From an uncultured Lachnospiraceae bacterium (lineage in GTDB: Bacteria > Bacillota > Clostridia > Lachnospirales > Lachnospiraceae), in the NCBI GenBank assembly GCA_947626795.1, contig CANQTH010000023.1, positions 1 to 36,239 of the forward strand: a stretch of DNA of 36,239 nucleotides, read 5' to 3'. The notes under the pieces are model-generated. The model was not told where the DNA came from. It was given only the letters and a program-made list of their open reading frames with translations, and made no database searches. Positions 23,518 to 32,006 of this stretch are shown piece by piece; the first letter of the stretch is position 1; every line of letters starts with the position of its first letter. Position numbers and translations under genes: made by a program.

Positions 23518-24750
23518 ATGGGACAGGATAAGACGGCGCACGAGGGCTATATGCGCCAGGCGCTCGCGCTGGCAAGGCAGGGGGAAGGGAAAGTCTCTCC
23601 GAACCCGATGGTGGGGTGCGTGGTCGTGAAGGACGGGCGGACGATCGCGACCGGGTACCATGAGCGGTACGGCGGATTCCATGCGGAGCGGAACGCCCTG
23701 CTGAGCTGCCGGGAAGATACGGAAGGGGCGGAGCTTTACGTGAACTTGGAGCCGTGCTGCCATTACGGGAAGACGCCGCCCTGCACGGAGATCATCATAG
23801 CCAAGAAGATCCGCAAGGTTTACGTGGGATGCTTGGACCCCAATCCCAAAGTGGCGGGCAAGGGCGCGCAGATCCTGAAGGATCACGGCATATTGGTCGA
23901 GACAGGCGTTCTGGAGCGGGAATGCCGGCGTTTAAACGAAGTGTTTTTCCACTATATGGAGCAGGGGATGCCGTTTTTGGCGATGAAATACGCGATGACG
24001 CTGGACGGGAAGATCGCCTGCGAGACGGGGGATTCCAAGTGGGTGACGGGGGAAGAGGCGCGGGCGTATGTCCAGAGCCTCCGCAACCGTTACCGCGGGA
24101 TCATGGCGGGCATCGGGACGGCGCTTGCGGACGACCCCATGCTGAATTGCCGCATGGAAGGCGGGACAGATCCGGCGCGCATCCTCTGCGACTCCAAGCT
24201 GCGCATCCCGCTGGACAGCCAGATCGTCCGGACGGCGGGGCAGATCGAGACGATCGTCGCATGGAACAGGCAGGCGGCGGAACGCTGGCGGGTTCAGTTG
24301 AAGATGCGCGCGGAAGAGACGGGAGACGTCCGCGCTGGCGGGGAGCCGGAACGCCCGGCGGAAGAGGAAAAAAGCGTGGAGGAGACGGTGCAGGCGCTGG
24401 AGCAGCGGGGCGTTCGCCTTTTGGAAGTCCCGCAAAAGGAGACAGGCGGCGTCTGGCGCCTGGATCTGCGCTTCCTGCTGCAGAAGCTCGCGCAAGAGGG
24501 GATCGACGGCATTTTGCTGGAAGGCGGCGGGACGCTGAACGCCTCTGCCTTGCAGGAACGCCTGGTGCAGCGCGTCTACGCCTTCGTCGCCCCCAAGCTG
24601 GTGGCGGGGGCCGGGGCGAAATCTCCGGTCGAAGGCCAGGGGATCGGGCGGATGCGGGACGCGGTCAGGCTGCAGGATGTTGAAGTTTCCATGCACGGGG
24701 AGGATCTGTGCGTCACAGGCACGGTCTTTAACGGGGAGTGGGAGCCGTAA
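23518..24750 (+). CDS. ribD: Bifunctional riboflavin deaminase/reductase RibD
   Basis: This 410-residue cytoplasmic enzyme does the second and third steps from GTP: pyrimidine deamination and ribose reduction. The deaminase has H55-A-E57 and C80-C-H-Y-G-K-T-P-P-C89 binding zinc. The reductase follows (from about 145, MKYAMTLDGKIA, then GGGTLNASALQE). It is longer than the common 360-370 residues because of a Glu/Arg-rich insert at about 253-290 in the reductase domain. AAAGGAAG precedes the ATG. First gene of ribD-ribE-ribBA-ribH. A short repeat-like stretch (GGGTTTTGTAGCAGGGAAGCC) separates it from ribE. Confidence 0.95.
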   Translation: MGQDKTAHEGYMRQALALARQGEGKVSPNPMVGCVVVKDGRTIATGYHERYGGFHAERNALLSCREDTEGAELYVNLEPCCHYGKTPPCTEIIIAKKIRKVYVGCLDPNPKVAGKGAQILKDHGILVETGVLERECRRLNEVFFHYMEQGMPFLAMKYAMTLDGKIACETGDSKWVTGEEARAYVQSLRNRYRGIMAGIGTALADDPMLNCRMEGGTDPARILCDSKLRIPLDSQIVRTAGQIETIVAWNRQAAERWRVQLKMRAEETGDVRAGGEPERPAEEEKSVEETVQALEQRGVRLLEVPQKETGGVWRLDLRFLLQKLAQEGIDGILLEGGGTLNASALQERLVQRVYAFVAPKLVAGAGAKSPVEGQGIGRMRDAVRLQDVEVSMHGEDLCVTGTVFNGEWEP

Positions 24751-24805
24751 CGGGCGGGTTTTGTAGCAGGGAAGCCGCAAGGCGGATGTTATGCGGGAGG
24801 AGATC

Positions 24806-25453
24806 ATGTTTACCGGGATCATTGAAGAGACAGGGAAGCTGTCCGGGATAAAAAAAGGCGCGCATTCGGCGCAGGTCAAGATCCAGTGCCGGAAAGCGCT
24901 GGAGGGGACGAAGGTTGGCGACAGCATAGCGGTCAACGGCGTCTGCCTTACCGTGACGTCCCTTTCGGAGGACGGGTTTACGGCGGACGTGATGGCGGAG
25001 ACGATGCGGCGCAGCAGCCTCTCTGGCCTGCCGCTGATGGCGACGGTCAACTTGGAGCGCGCGATGGCGGCGGACGGCAGGTTTGGCGGGCATATCGTGT
25101 CCGGCCATATCGACGGGACGGGGACGGTCGTATCCATCCGGCAGGAAGAGAACGCCGTCTGGTTTACGGTCAGCGCGGCGCCGGGGCTGCTCCGCTATAT
25201 CGTGGAAAAAGGCTCGGTCGCATTAGACGGCATCAGCCTTACGGTCGCGGGCGTGTCGGAACGGGAATTTCAGGTGTCCGTGATCCCGCATACGCGGGAA
25301 GCGGCGTCCCTTTCGGAGAAGCGGGCCGGGAGCGTCGTCAACATCGAATGCGACATCATTGGGAAATATGTGGAAAAACTGGCCCTGGCCGGGAAGCCGG
25401 AGAGCCGGATCACAGAAGCGTTTCTCGCGGAACATGGCTTTCTGGCCGATTAG
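24806..25453 (+). CDS. ribE: Riboflavin synthase alpha subunit
   Basis: This 215-residue protein has the two homologous lumazine-binding barrels of riboflavin synthase. The N-terminal MFTGIIEETG is diagnostic, followed by GDSIAVNGVCLTV in barrel one and GSVALDGISLTVAGV in barrel two. It converts two 6,7-dimethyl-8-ribityllumazine molecules to riboflavin plus pyrimidine; the trimer acts with RibH. The start at 24806 has GGGAGGAG close by; an in-frame ATG at 24791 would add five residues. A repeat of about 140 bases separates it from ribBA. Confidence 0.95.
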   Translation: MFTGIIEETGKLSGIKKGAHSAQVKIQCRKALEGTKVGDSIAVNGVCLTVTSLSEDGFTADVMAETMRRSSLSGLPLMATVNLERAMAADGRFGGHIVSGHIDGTGTVVSIRQEENAVWFTVSAAPGLLRYIVEKGSVALDGISLTVAGVSEREFQVSVIPHTREAASLSEKRAGSVVNIECDIIGKYVEKLALAGKPESRITEAFLAEHGFLAD

Positions 25454-25494
25454 CGTCTGGCTGAAAGCCTGGGGCGGGACAGAAAAAATAACAG

Positions 25495-25637
25495 GCGGCA
25501 GTTTGGCACGGGGCTTTGCGCTTGCCGCAAAGTCCGTGAGAATACGGGGATTTGACCAGGAGGGAATCCGCTCCCGCCGAAGGCGAGCCGGGATGAGCGG
25601 GTTTTGTAACAGGGAAGCCGGAGTCAGAACTGCTGTC
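25495..25637 (+). repeat. Degenerate MITE-related repeat between ribE and ribBA
   Basis: The left end (GGCAGTTTGGCACGGGGCTT) and the hairpin TTTGCGCTTGCCGCAAAGTC match the family's left part. The middle reads GACCAGGAGGGAATCCGCTC and GGGTTTTGTAACAGGGAAGCC, like the tsaB-rimI copy and the 13.4-kb repeats. The right end (GTCAGAACTGCTGT) is a poor match to the terminal repeat. No target duplication was found. It sits inside the riboflavin operon, and no strong terminator is visible in it. Confidence 0.6.
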
Positions 25638-25654
25638 AGAAAGGAAGTATGGGA

Positions 25655-26857
25655 ATGAGTAAGAAGATTGATACCGTAGAGCAGGCGTTGGAAGACCTCC
25701 GCTTGGGGAAGATCGTCATGGTGATCGACGACCCGGACCGCGAGAATGAGGGCGACTTCATCTGCGCGGCGGAATTTGCTACCCCGGAAAACATAAATTT
25801 CATGGCGACCCATGGGAAAGGCCTGATCTGCATGCCCATGAGCAAAGAGCTTTGCCATCGATTGGATCTAAGGCAGATGGTCGAGCAGAATACGGACAAC
25901 CATCAGACGGCGTTCACCATATCGATCGACGGGGCGGACACCGATACGGGGATTTCCGCATACGAGCGTTCCGAGACAGCACTGGCGGTCGTGAAGGACG
26001 GCGCGAAGCCGGAGGATTTCCGCAGGCCGGGCCACATGTTCCCGCTGGAAGCCAGGGAGGGCGGCGTCCTCAAGCGCACGGGGCATACAGAGGCGACCGT
26101 GGATCTGGCGGTCTTAGCGGGATTAAAGCCCTGCGGGCTGTGCTGCGAGATCATGCGCGAGGATGGGACGATGATGCGCACGGCGGAGCTTTTGGAGCTT
26201 GCGGAAAAATTTCAGATGACGGTCATCACGGTCGCAGACCTGGTGCGCTACCGCATGGACCGGGAGAGCCTGGTAAGATGCGAGGCCCATGCGAAGCTGC
26301 CGACAAAATACGGGGAATTTGAGATCTACGGATACGTCAATAAGTTAAACGGGGAGCATCATGTGGCGCTTGTGACGGGGGAGATCTCCGGGGAAGAGCC
26401 GGTACTCTGCCGCGTGCATTCCGAATGCCTGACCGGGGACGTGTTCGGCTCGGGCCGCTGCGACTGCGGGGAGCAGCTTGACGCGGCCATGAAGGCGATC
26501 GCCAAGGAAGGGCGCGGGATCTTCTTATATATGCGCCAGGAGGGCCGGGGCATCGGGCTGATCAACAAATTGAAGGCGTACGAGCTGCAGGAGCAGGGCT
26601 ATGATACGGTGGAGGCGAACGTAAAGCTTGGGTTTGCGCCGGATCTTCGCGATTACGGGATCGGCGCGCAGATCCTGCACGATCTGGGCGCGCGGAAGCT
26701 GCGTCTTTTGACAAATAACCCGAAAAAGATCACGGGGCTTTCCGGATACGGCATTTCCATCGAGGAGCGCGTGCCGATCCAGATGCCCGCTAAAAAGACG
26801 GACGTTTTTTATCTGAAGACGAAGCAGAATAAGATGAAGCACATGACGGATTATTAA
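25655..26857 (+). CDS. ribBA: Bifunctional DHBP synthase / GTP cyclohydrolase II RibBA
   Basis: This 400-residue enzyme supplies both riboflavin precursors. The N-terminal DHBP synthase domain (to about 200) has [23 protein letters not shown] and HTEATVDLA. The C-terminal GTP cyclohydrolase II domain has zinc ligands C258, C269 and C271 ([19 protein letters not shown]), [16 protein letters not shown] and LLTNNPKKI. Both halves look intact. AAGGAAG is properly spaced for the ATG at 25655; an in-frame ATG at 25649 is too close to it. Third gene of the operon. Confidence 0.96.
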   Translation: MSKKIDTVEQALEDLRLGKIVMVIDDPDRENEGDFICAAEFATPENINFMATHGKGLICMPMSKELCHRLDLRQMVEQNTDNHQTAFTISIDGADTDTGISAYERSETALAVVKDGAKPEDFRRPGHMFPLEAREGGVLKRTGHTEATVDLAVLAGLKPCGLCCEIMREDGTMMRTAELLELAEKFQMTVITVADLVRYRMDRESLVRCEAHAKLPTKYGEFEIYGYVNKLNGEHHVALVTGEISGEEPVLCRVHSECLTGDVFGSGRCDCGEQLDAAMKAIAKEGRGIFLYMRQEGRGIGLINKLKAYELQEQGYDTVEANVKLGFAPDLRDYGIGAQILHDLGARKLRLLTNNPKKITGLSGYGISIEERVPIQMPAKKTDVFYLKTKQNKMKHMTDY

Positions 26858-26916
26858 GATGCGCGCGAAGATGCCGCCATAGGCGGCGGGCAGGAAAGAA
26901 CAGGAAGGAGAGGACT

Positions 26917-27381
26917 ATGAGAGTTTTAGAAGGAAAAGTAGTGGCAAGCGGGATGAAGGTCGGGATCGTGGCGGCGCGGTTCAATGAGTTTATCGTGTCA
27001 AGATTGGTCGGCGGCGCGAGCGACGCGCTGCTGCGGCACGGGGTAGAGGACGGCGACATCACGCTCGCGTGGGTGCCGGGCGCGTTCGAGATCCCGCTGA
27101 CCGCGCAGAAAATGGCAGAGACGGGCAATTATGACGCCATTATCTGTCTGGGCGCGGTGATCAAGGGCGCGACGTCCCATTACGACCATGTGTGCGCGGA
27201 AGTCAGCAAGGGGATCGCGTCCGTTGGCTTAAAGACGGGGCTTCCGGTCATTTTCGGGGTCGTCACAACCGACAACATCGAGCAGGCGATCGAACGCGCC
27301 GGGACAAAGGCTGGCAATAAGGGGTACGATGCGGCCTGCACGGCGATCGAGATGGTGAACCTGATGAGGAGCATGGGATAG
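26917..27381 (+). CDS. ribH: 6,7-Dimethyl-8-ribityllumazine synthase
   Basis: This 154-residue protein condenses the RibBA and RibD products into lumazine, the substrate of RibE. Motifs are [26 protein letters not shown] and [17 protein letters not shown] with the catalytic histidine in SHYDH, then [17 protein letters not shown]. Length is typical. It lies 59 bases after ribBA with GAAGGAGAGG upstream of the ATG and ends the operon; no clear terminator follows. Confidence 0.97.
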   Translation: MRVLEGKVVASGMKVGIVAARFNEFIVSRLVGGASDALLRHGVEDGDITLAWVPGAFEIPLTAQKMAETGNYDAIICLGAVIKGATSHYDHVCAEVSKGIASVGLKTGLPVIFGVVTTDNIEQAIERAGTKAGNKGYDAACTAIEMVNLMRSMG

Positions 27382-27383
27382 GG

Positions 27384-27479
27384 CATATCCCAAAAAGCGG
27401 GGCGGGAGCCGCCCGGCAGGAAGGAAAGGGAAGGAATATCTCAAAAAGCGGGGCGGGGAGCCCCCGGCAGGGAGAGAAA
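27384..27479 (+). repeat. About 50-bp direct duplication upstream of the BIG2-hydrolase gene
   Basis: ATATCCCAAAAAGCGGGGCG (about 27385) and ATATCTCAAAAAGCGGGGCG (about 27437), each with a GGAGCC..CCGGCAGG tail, are spaced about 50 bases apart. They fill most of the gap between ribH and the next gene. Confidence 0.55.
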
Positions 27480-27490
27480 GCGAGGGAAAA

Positions 27491-29200
27491 ATGAAAAAAA
27501 TGAAACGTTTCATGAAGAAGGCATTTGCATATGTGTTGGCGGCGTCTCTGGCCATCAGCCTGATTCCGTCGATGGGTGCGCAGGCGAAGCGCGGCGTTGC
27601 CAGGAAAAAACCGGCGGTCAAGTCCATCGCGGTTAAGAGCGGGGGCAAGACGGTCACGAAGAAGACGATCACACTTACGGTTAGGAAATCGACGACTTTA
27701 AAAGTCGTCGTCAAGCCGGCGAACGCGAAAAAGAAAGTTGGTTATTCCTCCAGCAATAAGAAAGTTGCGAGCGTGAGCGCGAAAGGGAAGGTCACGGCGT
27801 GGAAAGCCGGGATCGCGACGATAAAGATAATCGTGACAGGGAAAAACGGAAAGAAGAAGTCCAGCTACGTCAGGGTGAAAGTGCAGAATAAGAAGAAGCC
27901 GGAGAAAAAGCCGACGCCGAAGCCAACTGTCGTCGCGGTGGAGTCCGTGAAGGCGACGATATCGCCTTCTGAGCTTACGGTGGGCGACACGGCGCAGATC
28001 GCGGCGGAAGTCCTCCCGTCGAACGCGACGGACAAGAAGCTTTCCTATGCGTCTTCGGACGCGCAGGTCGCGTCCGTGGATCCGACGGGGAAAGTGACGG
28101 CGAACGCGGCGGGGACGGCGAAGATCACGGTATCTTCTTCCAACAACAAGTCCGCGCAGGTGGAAGTTTCCGTAAAAGAGAAGCCGATCGAGGCAGAACG
28201 CGTGACGGCGAGCGTGCTGCCATCCACCAGCATTTTAGTGGGAGACGTCGTGCAGGTCACGGCGGAAGTCCTTCCGGTGGACGCGACGGATAAAAGCCTG
28301 ACGTACACGTCGTCGGACGAGGCGGTCGCGACGGTGGACGGCACAGGAAAAGTGACGGCGAAGAAGACCGGGACGGCGGTGATCAAAGCGGCGGCGTCCA
28401 ATGGGAAATCTGCGGAGATCACGTTTGACGTTTTGGAGAAATACGAGATTGAGACGAAAGAGCATATCGTCACGGATGGGAACGACAGGATCTACGGGAC
28501 GCTGTACGCCCCGAAGCAGGAAGGCACATGGCCGGCGGTGATATTAAGCCACGGCTACAACGGATATAACGCGCAGTTTGAGCCGGACTGCACGTATTTT
28601 GCGGAACATGGCTTCATCGCGTATGCGTATGATTTCTGCGGCGGCGGCAACGCGTCTAAGAGCAGCGGGAAATCAACAGAGATGACGGTATTTACGGAAA
28701 AAGCGAACCTGCTTTCCGTATTCAACGACGTCAAGGAGATGGACGGCGTCGACGCGGATCGGATCTTTCTGCTTGGCGGGAGCATGGGCGGCTTTGTGAC
28801 GACGCTTGCGGCGGAAGAGCTGATCGGTCAGGTAGAGGGCTTAGTCCTGTATTTTCCGGCGTTAAATGTCCCGGACGACTGGAGAAATAATTTTAAGGAG
28901 GAAAAGGATATCCCGGAGGATACATATCTATTTTGGGACTTAATGCTGGGAAGGGAATTCTTTACATCGATCAGGGATTTCTATACCTTTGACAACATCG
29001 GGAAATTCCCGGATCCGGTGCTGATCATCTGGGGCGACCAGGATCCGATCGTACCGCGCCAGTATCCGGAGCAGGCGCAGGAGACGTATCCGGACGCGAA
29101 GCTGATCGTCGTCCCGGGCGTTGGGCATGATTCTTCCAGCGCAATCTTCCGGGAAAGCGCGCTTTCCTTCCTGAAGGAGACGCTGGCGTCAGGGAAATAG
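27491..29200 (+). CDS. Secreted Ig-like (BIG2) repeat protein with alpha/beta hydrolase domain
   Basis: This is a 569-residue exported protein. Signal peptide at about residues 1-32, then a Lys-rich Ig-like repeat (about 37-130). Two clear BIG2 repeats start at about 150 and 236 (KKLSYASSDAQVASVDPTGK; KSLTYTSSDEAVATVDGTGK). An esterase-like domain starts at about 321 (VILSHGYNGYNAQF). The catalytic triad is S431 in GGSMGG, D518 in GDQDPIV and H546 in GVGHDSS. It resembles extracellular esterases of the feruloyl/cinnamoyl type, but the substrate is unknown. No LPXTG anchor is seen, so the Ig repeats may hold it at the surface. The ribosome binding site is weak (GCGAGGGAAA). Confidence 0.85.
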   Translation: MKKMKRFMKKAFAYVLAASLAISLIPSMGAQAKRGVARKKPAVKSIAVKSGGKTVTKKTITLTVRKSTTLKVVVKPANAKKKVGYSSSNKKVASVSAKGKVTAWKAGIATIKIIVTGKNGKKKSSYVRVKVQNKKKPEKKPTPKPTVVAVESVKATISPSELTVGDTAQIAAEVLPSNATDKKLSYASSDAQVASVDPTGKVTANAAGTAKITVSSSNNKSAQVEVSVKEKPIEAERVTASVLPSTSILVGDVVQVTAEVLPVDATDKSLTYTSSDEAVATVDGTGKVTAKKTGTAVIKAAASNGKSAEITFDVLEKYEIETKEHIVTDGNDRIYGTLYAPKQEGTWPAVILSHGYNGYNAQFEPDCTYFAEHGFIAYAYDFCGGGNASKSSGKSTEMTVFTEKANLLSVFNDVKEMDGVDADRIFLLGGSMGGFVTTLAAEELIGQVEGLVLYFPALNVPDDWRNNFKEEKDIPEDTYLFWDLMLGREFFTSIRDFYTFDNIGKFPDPVLIIWGDQDPIVPRQYPEQAQETYPDAKLIVVPGVGHDSSSAIFRESALSFLKETLASGK

Positions 29201-29217
29201 GCAGTGAGGGATGAGGA

Positions 29218-29733
29218 ATGTCAGTAGAATTTGATGTCGCGATCACAGACAAAGATATGTACCGATTCAACCTGTACCATGCGTACCATGGGTTCCAGGG
29301 CGTTTTGGCGACGGTCGTCGGCTTTTGGCTTTTTGTCATGGCGGCGGTGACGTTTGGCAAGGTGTCGGGCGTGAACACGGCGATGTACGTCGTGTTTGGG
29401 ATCGTGTTTTTGGCGTATGTGCCGGGAAGCCTGTACCTGCGGTCCAAGAGGCAGATCGCTTCGTCCGAGATCTTGCGGCGCCCGCTCCATTACAAGATCG
29501 ACGGGCAGGGCGTGCATGTGTCCCAGGACGGGCAGGCGGCGGACTTGGAGTGGAAGCAGATCTACAAGGTCGTTTCCACGAAGAGCAACCTTTTGATCTA
29601 CAGCAGCCGGGTGAACGCCTATGTGATCCCGCGTGAGGCGATCCGGGAGGAATATGGGGAGATCGTCTCGCTGGCGATCGGCCATATGGAGAGCTATCGG
29701 CTGAAGATGAACCCGTTTTCGCTGGATTCTTGA
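29218..29733 (+). CDS. YcxB-like membrane protein
   Basis: This 171-residue protein has two transmembrane segments (about 28-48 and 54-74) and a C-terminal cytoplasmic domain with the YcxB pattern (HYKIDGQGVHVSQDGQ, LEWKQIYKVVSTKSNLLIY, VIPREAI). Function is unknown. AGGGATGAGGA precedes the ATG. It lies 17 bases after the hydrolase and 15 bases before tsaE. Confidence 0.75.
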   Translation: MSVEFDVAITDKDMYRFNLYHAYHGFQGVLATVVGFWLFVMAAVTFGKVSGVNTAMYVVFGIVFLAYVPGSLYLRSKRQIASSEILRRPLHYKIDGQGVHVSQDGQAADLEWKQIYKVVSTKSNLLIYSSRVNAYVIPREAIREEYGEIVSLAIGHMESYRLKMNPFSLDS

Positions 29734-29748
29734 CGGCAGGAGGGACGT

Positions 29749-30183
29749 ATGCAGGTAATAGAGACATTTTCGCCGGAAGACACGTTCCGGCTGGGCGTAT
29801 CGCTGGGAGAGCGGGCGAAGCCGGGCGAGGTGTATACGCTGGACGGGGATCTGGGCGCGGGCAAGACGGCGCTGACGCAGGGCATCGCAGAGGGCCTGCG
29901 CGTGGAAGGGCCGGTATGCAGCCCGACGTTTACGATCGTGCAGGAGTACGGGGAAGGCCGGATGCCGCTGTATCATTTTGACGTGTACCGGATCGGCGAC
30001 GCGGAAGAGATGGAAGAAGTCGGGTACGAAGATTATTTTTACGGGCAGGGGCTTACCGTGATCGAGTGGGCGGATAAGATCGCGGCGATCCTGCCAAAAC
30101 GCCGTGTGGCGATCCGGATCGAGAAAGATTTGGAGCAGGGGTTTGATTACCGCAGGATCACGATAAGCGAGGTGCCGGAATGA
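29749..30183 (+). CDS. tsaE: tRNA t6A ATPase TsaE
   Basis: This 144-residue P-loop ATPase is required for turnover of the TsaB-TsaD complex that makes N6-threonylcarbamoyl-adenosine at position 37 of tRNAs reading ANN codons. It has GDLGAGKTALTQGIAEGL (Walker A), SPTFTIVQEY (switch) and YHFDVYRI. Length is typical. GGCAGGAGGG precedes the ATG. Its stop overlaps the tsaB start (ATGA), so the two are translationally coupled. Confidence 0.95.
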   Translation: MQVIETFSPEDTFRLGVSLGERAKPGEVYTLDGDLGAGKTALTQGIAEGLRVEGPVCSPTFTIVQEYGEGRMPLYHFDVYRIGDAEEMEEVGYEDYFYGQGLTVIEWADKIAAILPKRRVAIRIEKDLEQGFDYRRITISEVPE

Positions 30184-30911
30184 GGATTTTAGGGATTGAC
30201 AGCTCCGGTTTGGTGGCGAGCGTCGCCGTTGTGGAGGACGAGAACCTGCTGGCAGAGTATACGGTGAATTATAAAAAGACGCATTCTCAGACGCTGCTTC
30301 CGATGCTGGACGAGATCGCGAGGATGCTTGAGTTGGATCTTGACACGCTTGACGCCATTGCGGTGGCCGCGGGGCCCGGGTCGTTTACCGGGCTGCGCAT
30401 CGGGGCGGCGACAGCCAAGGGGCTGGGGCTTGCCCTGAAAAAGCCCCTGGTGGCGGTTCCGACGGTGGACGGGCTTGCCTACAATCTCTGCGGCAGCCGG
30501 GACATGGTCTGTCCGCTGATGGACGCCAGGAGGAATCAGGTGTACACGGGGCTGTACGGGTTTTCCGGCGTCCGCATGGAAGTGATCGAGCCGCAGTGCG
30601 CGGTCGGGATCGGCCAGATCATAGAAAAGGCGAATGAGAAGAACCGTTCCGTCACGTTCTTAGGGGACGGCGTCCCGGTGTTCCGGGAGTATATCAGGGA
30701 GCATTGTAAGGCGCCGTATTCCTTCGCCCCGGCGCATCTGAACAAGCAGCGCGCGTCGTCGGTCGCGTCGCTTGCGTTAGAATACTGCCGCATGGGGAAG
30801 ACCGAGACGGCGGCGGCGCATAAGCCGGAGTACCTGCGCCTTTCCCAGGCGGAACGCGAGCGGCTGGCCGCGGAGGGAGCGGACGGGAATGCGCCCAGCG
30901 GCGGAAGCTGA
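30180..30911 (+). CDS. tsaB: tRNA t6A protein TsaB
   Basis: This 243-residue inactive paralogue of TsaD scaffolds the t6A complex. It has ILGIDSSGLVASVAVVED at the start, THSQTLLPMLDEI, and AVAAGPGSFTGLRIGAATAKG. Length fits. It overlaps tsaE by 4 bases. A MITE is inserted between it and rimI, which in many Firmicutes follow each other directly. Confidence 0.95.
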   Translation: MRILGIDSSGLVASVAVVEDENLLAEYTVNYKKTHSQTLLPMLDEIARMLELDLDTLDAIAVAAGPGSFTGLRIGAATAKGLGLALKKPLVAVPTVDGLAYNLCGSRDMVCPLMDARRNQVYTGLYGFSGVRMEVIEPQCAVGIGQIIEKANEKNRSVTFLGDGVPVFREYIREHCKAPYSFAPAHLNKQRASSVASLALEYCRMGKTETAAAHKPEYLRLSQAERERLAAEGADGNAPSGGS

Positions 30912-30928
30912 GCGGGAAGCGGTTTTGA

Positions 30929-31055
30929 GTGACCGTTTCGCTCAGGACTTTGCACTTGCTGCAAAGTCTGTAAGAAAACGAAGATTTAGCCAGGAGGGAA
31001 GGCAATCTGGAATGGGCGGATTCCGTAACCGGGAAGACGGGGGCTGAACCGTTAC
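30929..31055 (+). mobile_element. 127-bp MITE variant with exact 8-bp target duplication
   Basis: GGTTTTGA occurs directly before (30921-30928) and directly after (31056-31063) the element. The left end GTGACCGTTTCGCTC and the right end GGGCTGAACCGTTAC form partly matched terminal repeats. The left hairpin ACTTTGCACTTGCTGCAAAGT is intact; the central region (GCCAGGAGGGAAGGCAATCT) differs from copy A and is shorter. It separates tsaB from rimI. Confidence 0.8.
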
Positions 31056-31073
31056 GGTTTTGAGGTGAGGGCC

Positions 31074-31517
31074 GTGCAGGGGATTTTTTTTCGGAGGATG
31101 GAAGAGAAGGATATCGGCAGGGTCGCGGACATGGAGCGGACGCTGTTTTCCAGGCCGTGGTCCGCGCAGGCGTTTTCCGAGGCACTGCGGCAGGATTCCC
31201 TGTTCGTGACGGCGGTCGACGGGGAAGAAGCCGTGGGATATTGCGGCATGTACTGTTCGTACGGGGAAGGCGAGATCACGAACGTGGCGGTCGCGCCGCG
31301 GCTGCAGGGCCGTGGGATCGGGCGGAAGATGATGGAATATCTGATCGGTCAGGCGCGCTTGGAAGGCATGGGACGGCTGATCTTGGAAGCGCGCGTTTCC
31401 AACGTCCGGGCGATCCGCTTGTATGAGAGCCTCGGCTTCCGGAACTGCGGGATCCGAAAGGATTTTTACGAACTTCCGCGGGAAGACGGCATGGTGATGG
31501 AGCTTTGGCTTGGATAG
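31074..31517 (+). CDS. rimI: Ribosomal-protein-alanine N-acetyltransferase RimI
   Basis: This roughly 147-residue GNAT acetyltransferase has the acetyl-CoA loop VAPRLQGRGIGRKMM and LEARVSNVRAIRLYESLGF, typical of RimI. RimI acetylates the N-terminal alanine of ribosomal protein S18 and often neighbours tsaB. I chose the GTG at 31074 because GAGGTGAG lies 5 bases upstream; the GTG at 31065 overlaps that site. The upstream MITE duplication ends only 10 bases before the start and supplies part of its leader. Confidence 0.9.
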   Translation: MQGIFFRRMEEKDIGRVADMERTLFSRPWSAQAFSEALRQDSLFVTAVDGEEAVGYCGMYCSYGEGEITNVAVAPRLQGRGIGRKMMEYLIGQARLEGMGRLILEARVSNVRAIRLYESLGFRNCGIRKDFYELPREDGMVMELWLG

Positions 31518-31623
31518 AATTCCCTCTTCCAAAAGAGGCCGCAGGCAGTATATAATGGAGGGGAGAGATCGCGGCGGGCCGCTTTTTGCGGGGCTTAGCG
31601 GCGAAAGGACGGGAGGGCAGCGC

Positions 31624-31848
31624 ATGAGGAAGAACGATAAGGTCATATGCAATTGCTGCGGCAGAGCCATCCGGGAGGAAGCGGCCGTCCCCCGGGAGGA
31701 GTTTTTGCATGTGGAAAAGACGTGGGGGTATTTTTCCGAAAAAGACGGGGAAAAACAGGAATTTGACGTTTGCGAGGCGTGCTACGACGAGTGGGTGCAG
31801 GGATTTTTGATCCCGGCTAAGATCCATGAGGCGACGGAATTGCTGTGA
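31624..31848 (+). CDS. Small protein with paired CxxC motifs, unknown function
   Basis: This 74-residue protein has two cysteine pairs, ICNCCG near residue 10 and CEACYDEW near residue 53, which could bind one zinc. In between is a charged segment (EEFLHVEKTWGYFSEKDGE). I do not recognise the family. A GGGAGGG site 6 bases upstream supports the ATG at 31624; a longer reading back to 31510 has no site. It lies between rimI and RNase Z in a tRNA/ribosome-modification neighbourhood. Confidence 0.7.
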   Translation: MRKNDKVICNCCGRAIREEAAVPREEFLHVEKTWGYFSEKDGEKQEFDVCEACYDEWVQGFLIPAKIHEATELL

Positions 31849-31860
31849 CGCGTAAAATTT

Positions 31861-32006
31861 GTAACAGTTCAGCCTTCGGCTTCATAGTTACGGAATCCGG
31901 CTCATTTCAAGTTTGCCTTCGGCAAAGAGCCGGATTCCCACTCGGCAAAATTCACACATTCTTACGGACTTTGCAGCAAGTGCAAAGTTCTGGGATGGAC
32001 TGTTGC
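31861..32006 (-). mobile_element. 146-bp MITE, inverted copy with exact 8-bp target duplication
   Basis: TAAAATTT stands directly before (31853-31860) and directly after (32007-32014) the element. It starts GTAACAGTTCAGCC and ends GGACTGTTGC, and it is the reverse complement of copy A over its whole 146 bases, including both internal hairpins. The exact duplication and equal length make it the clearest proof of transposition. It is inserted 56 bases upstream of the RNase Z start. Confidence 0.88.
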
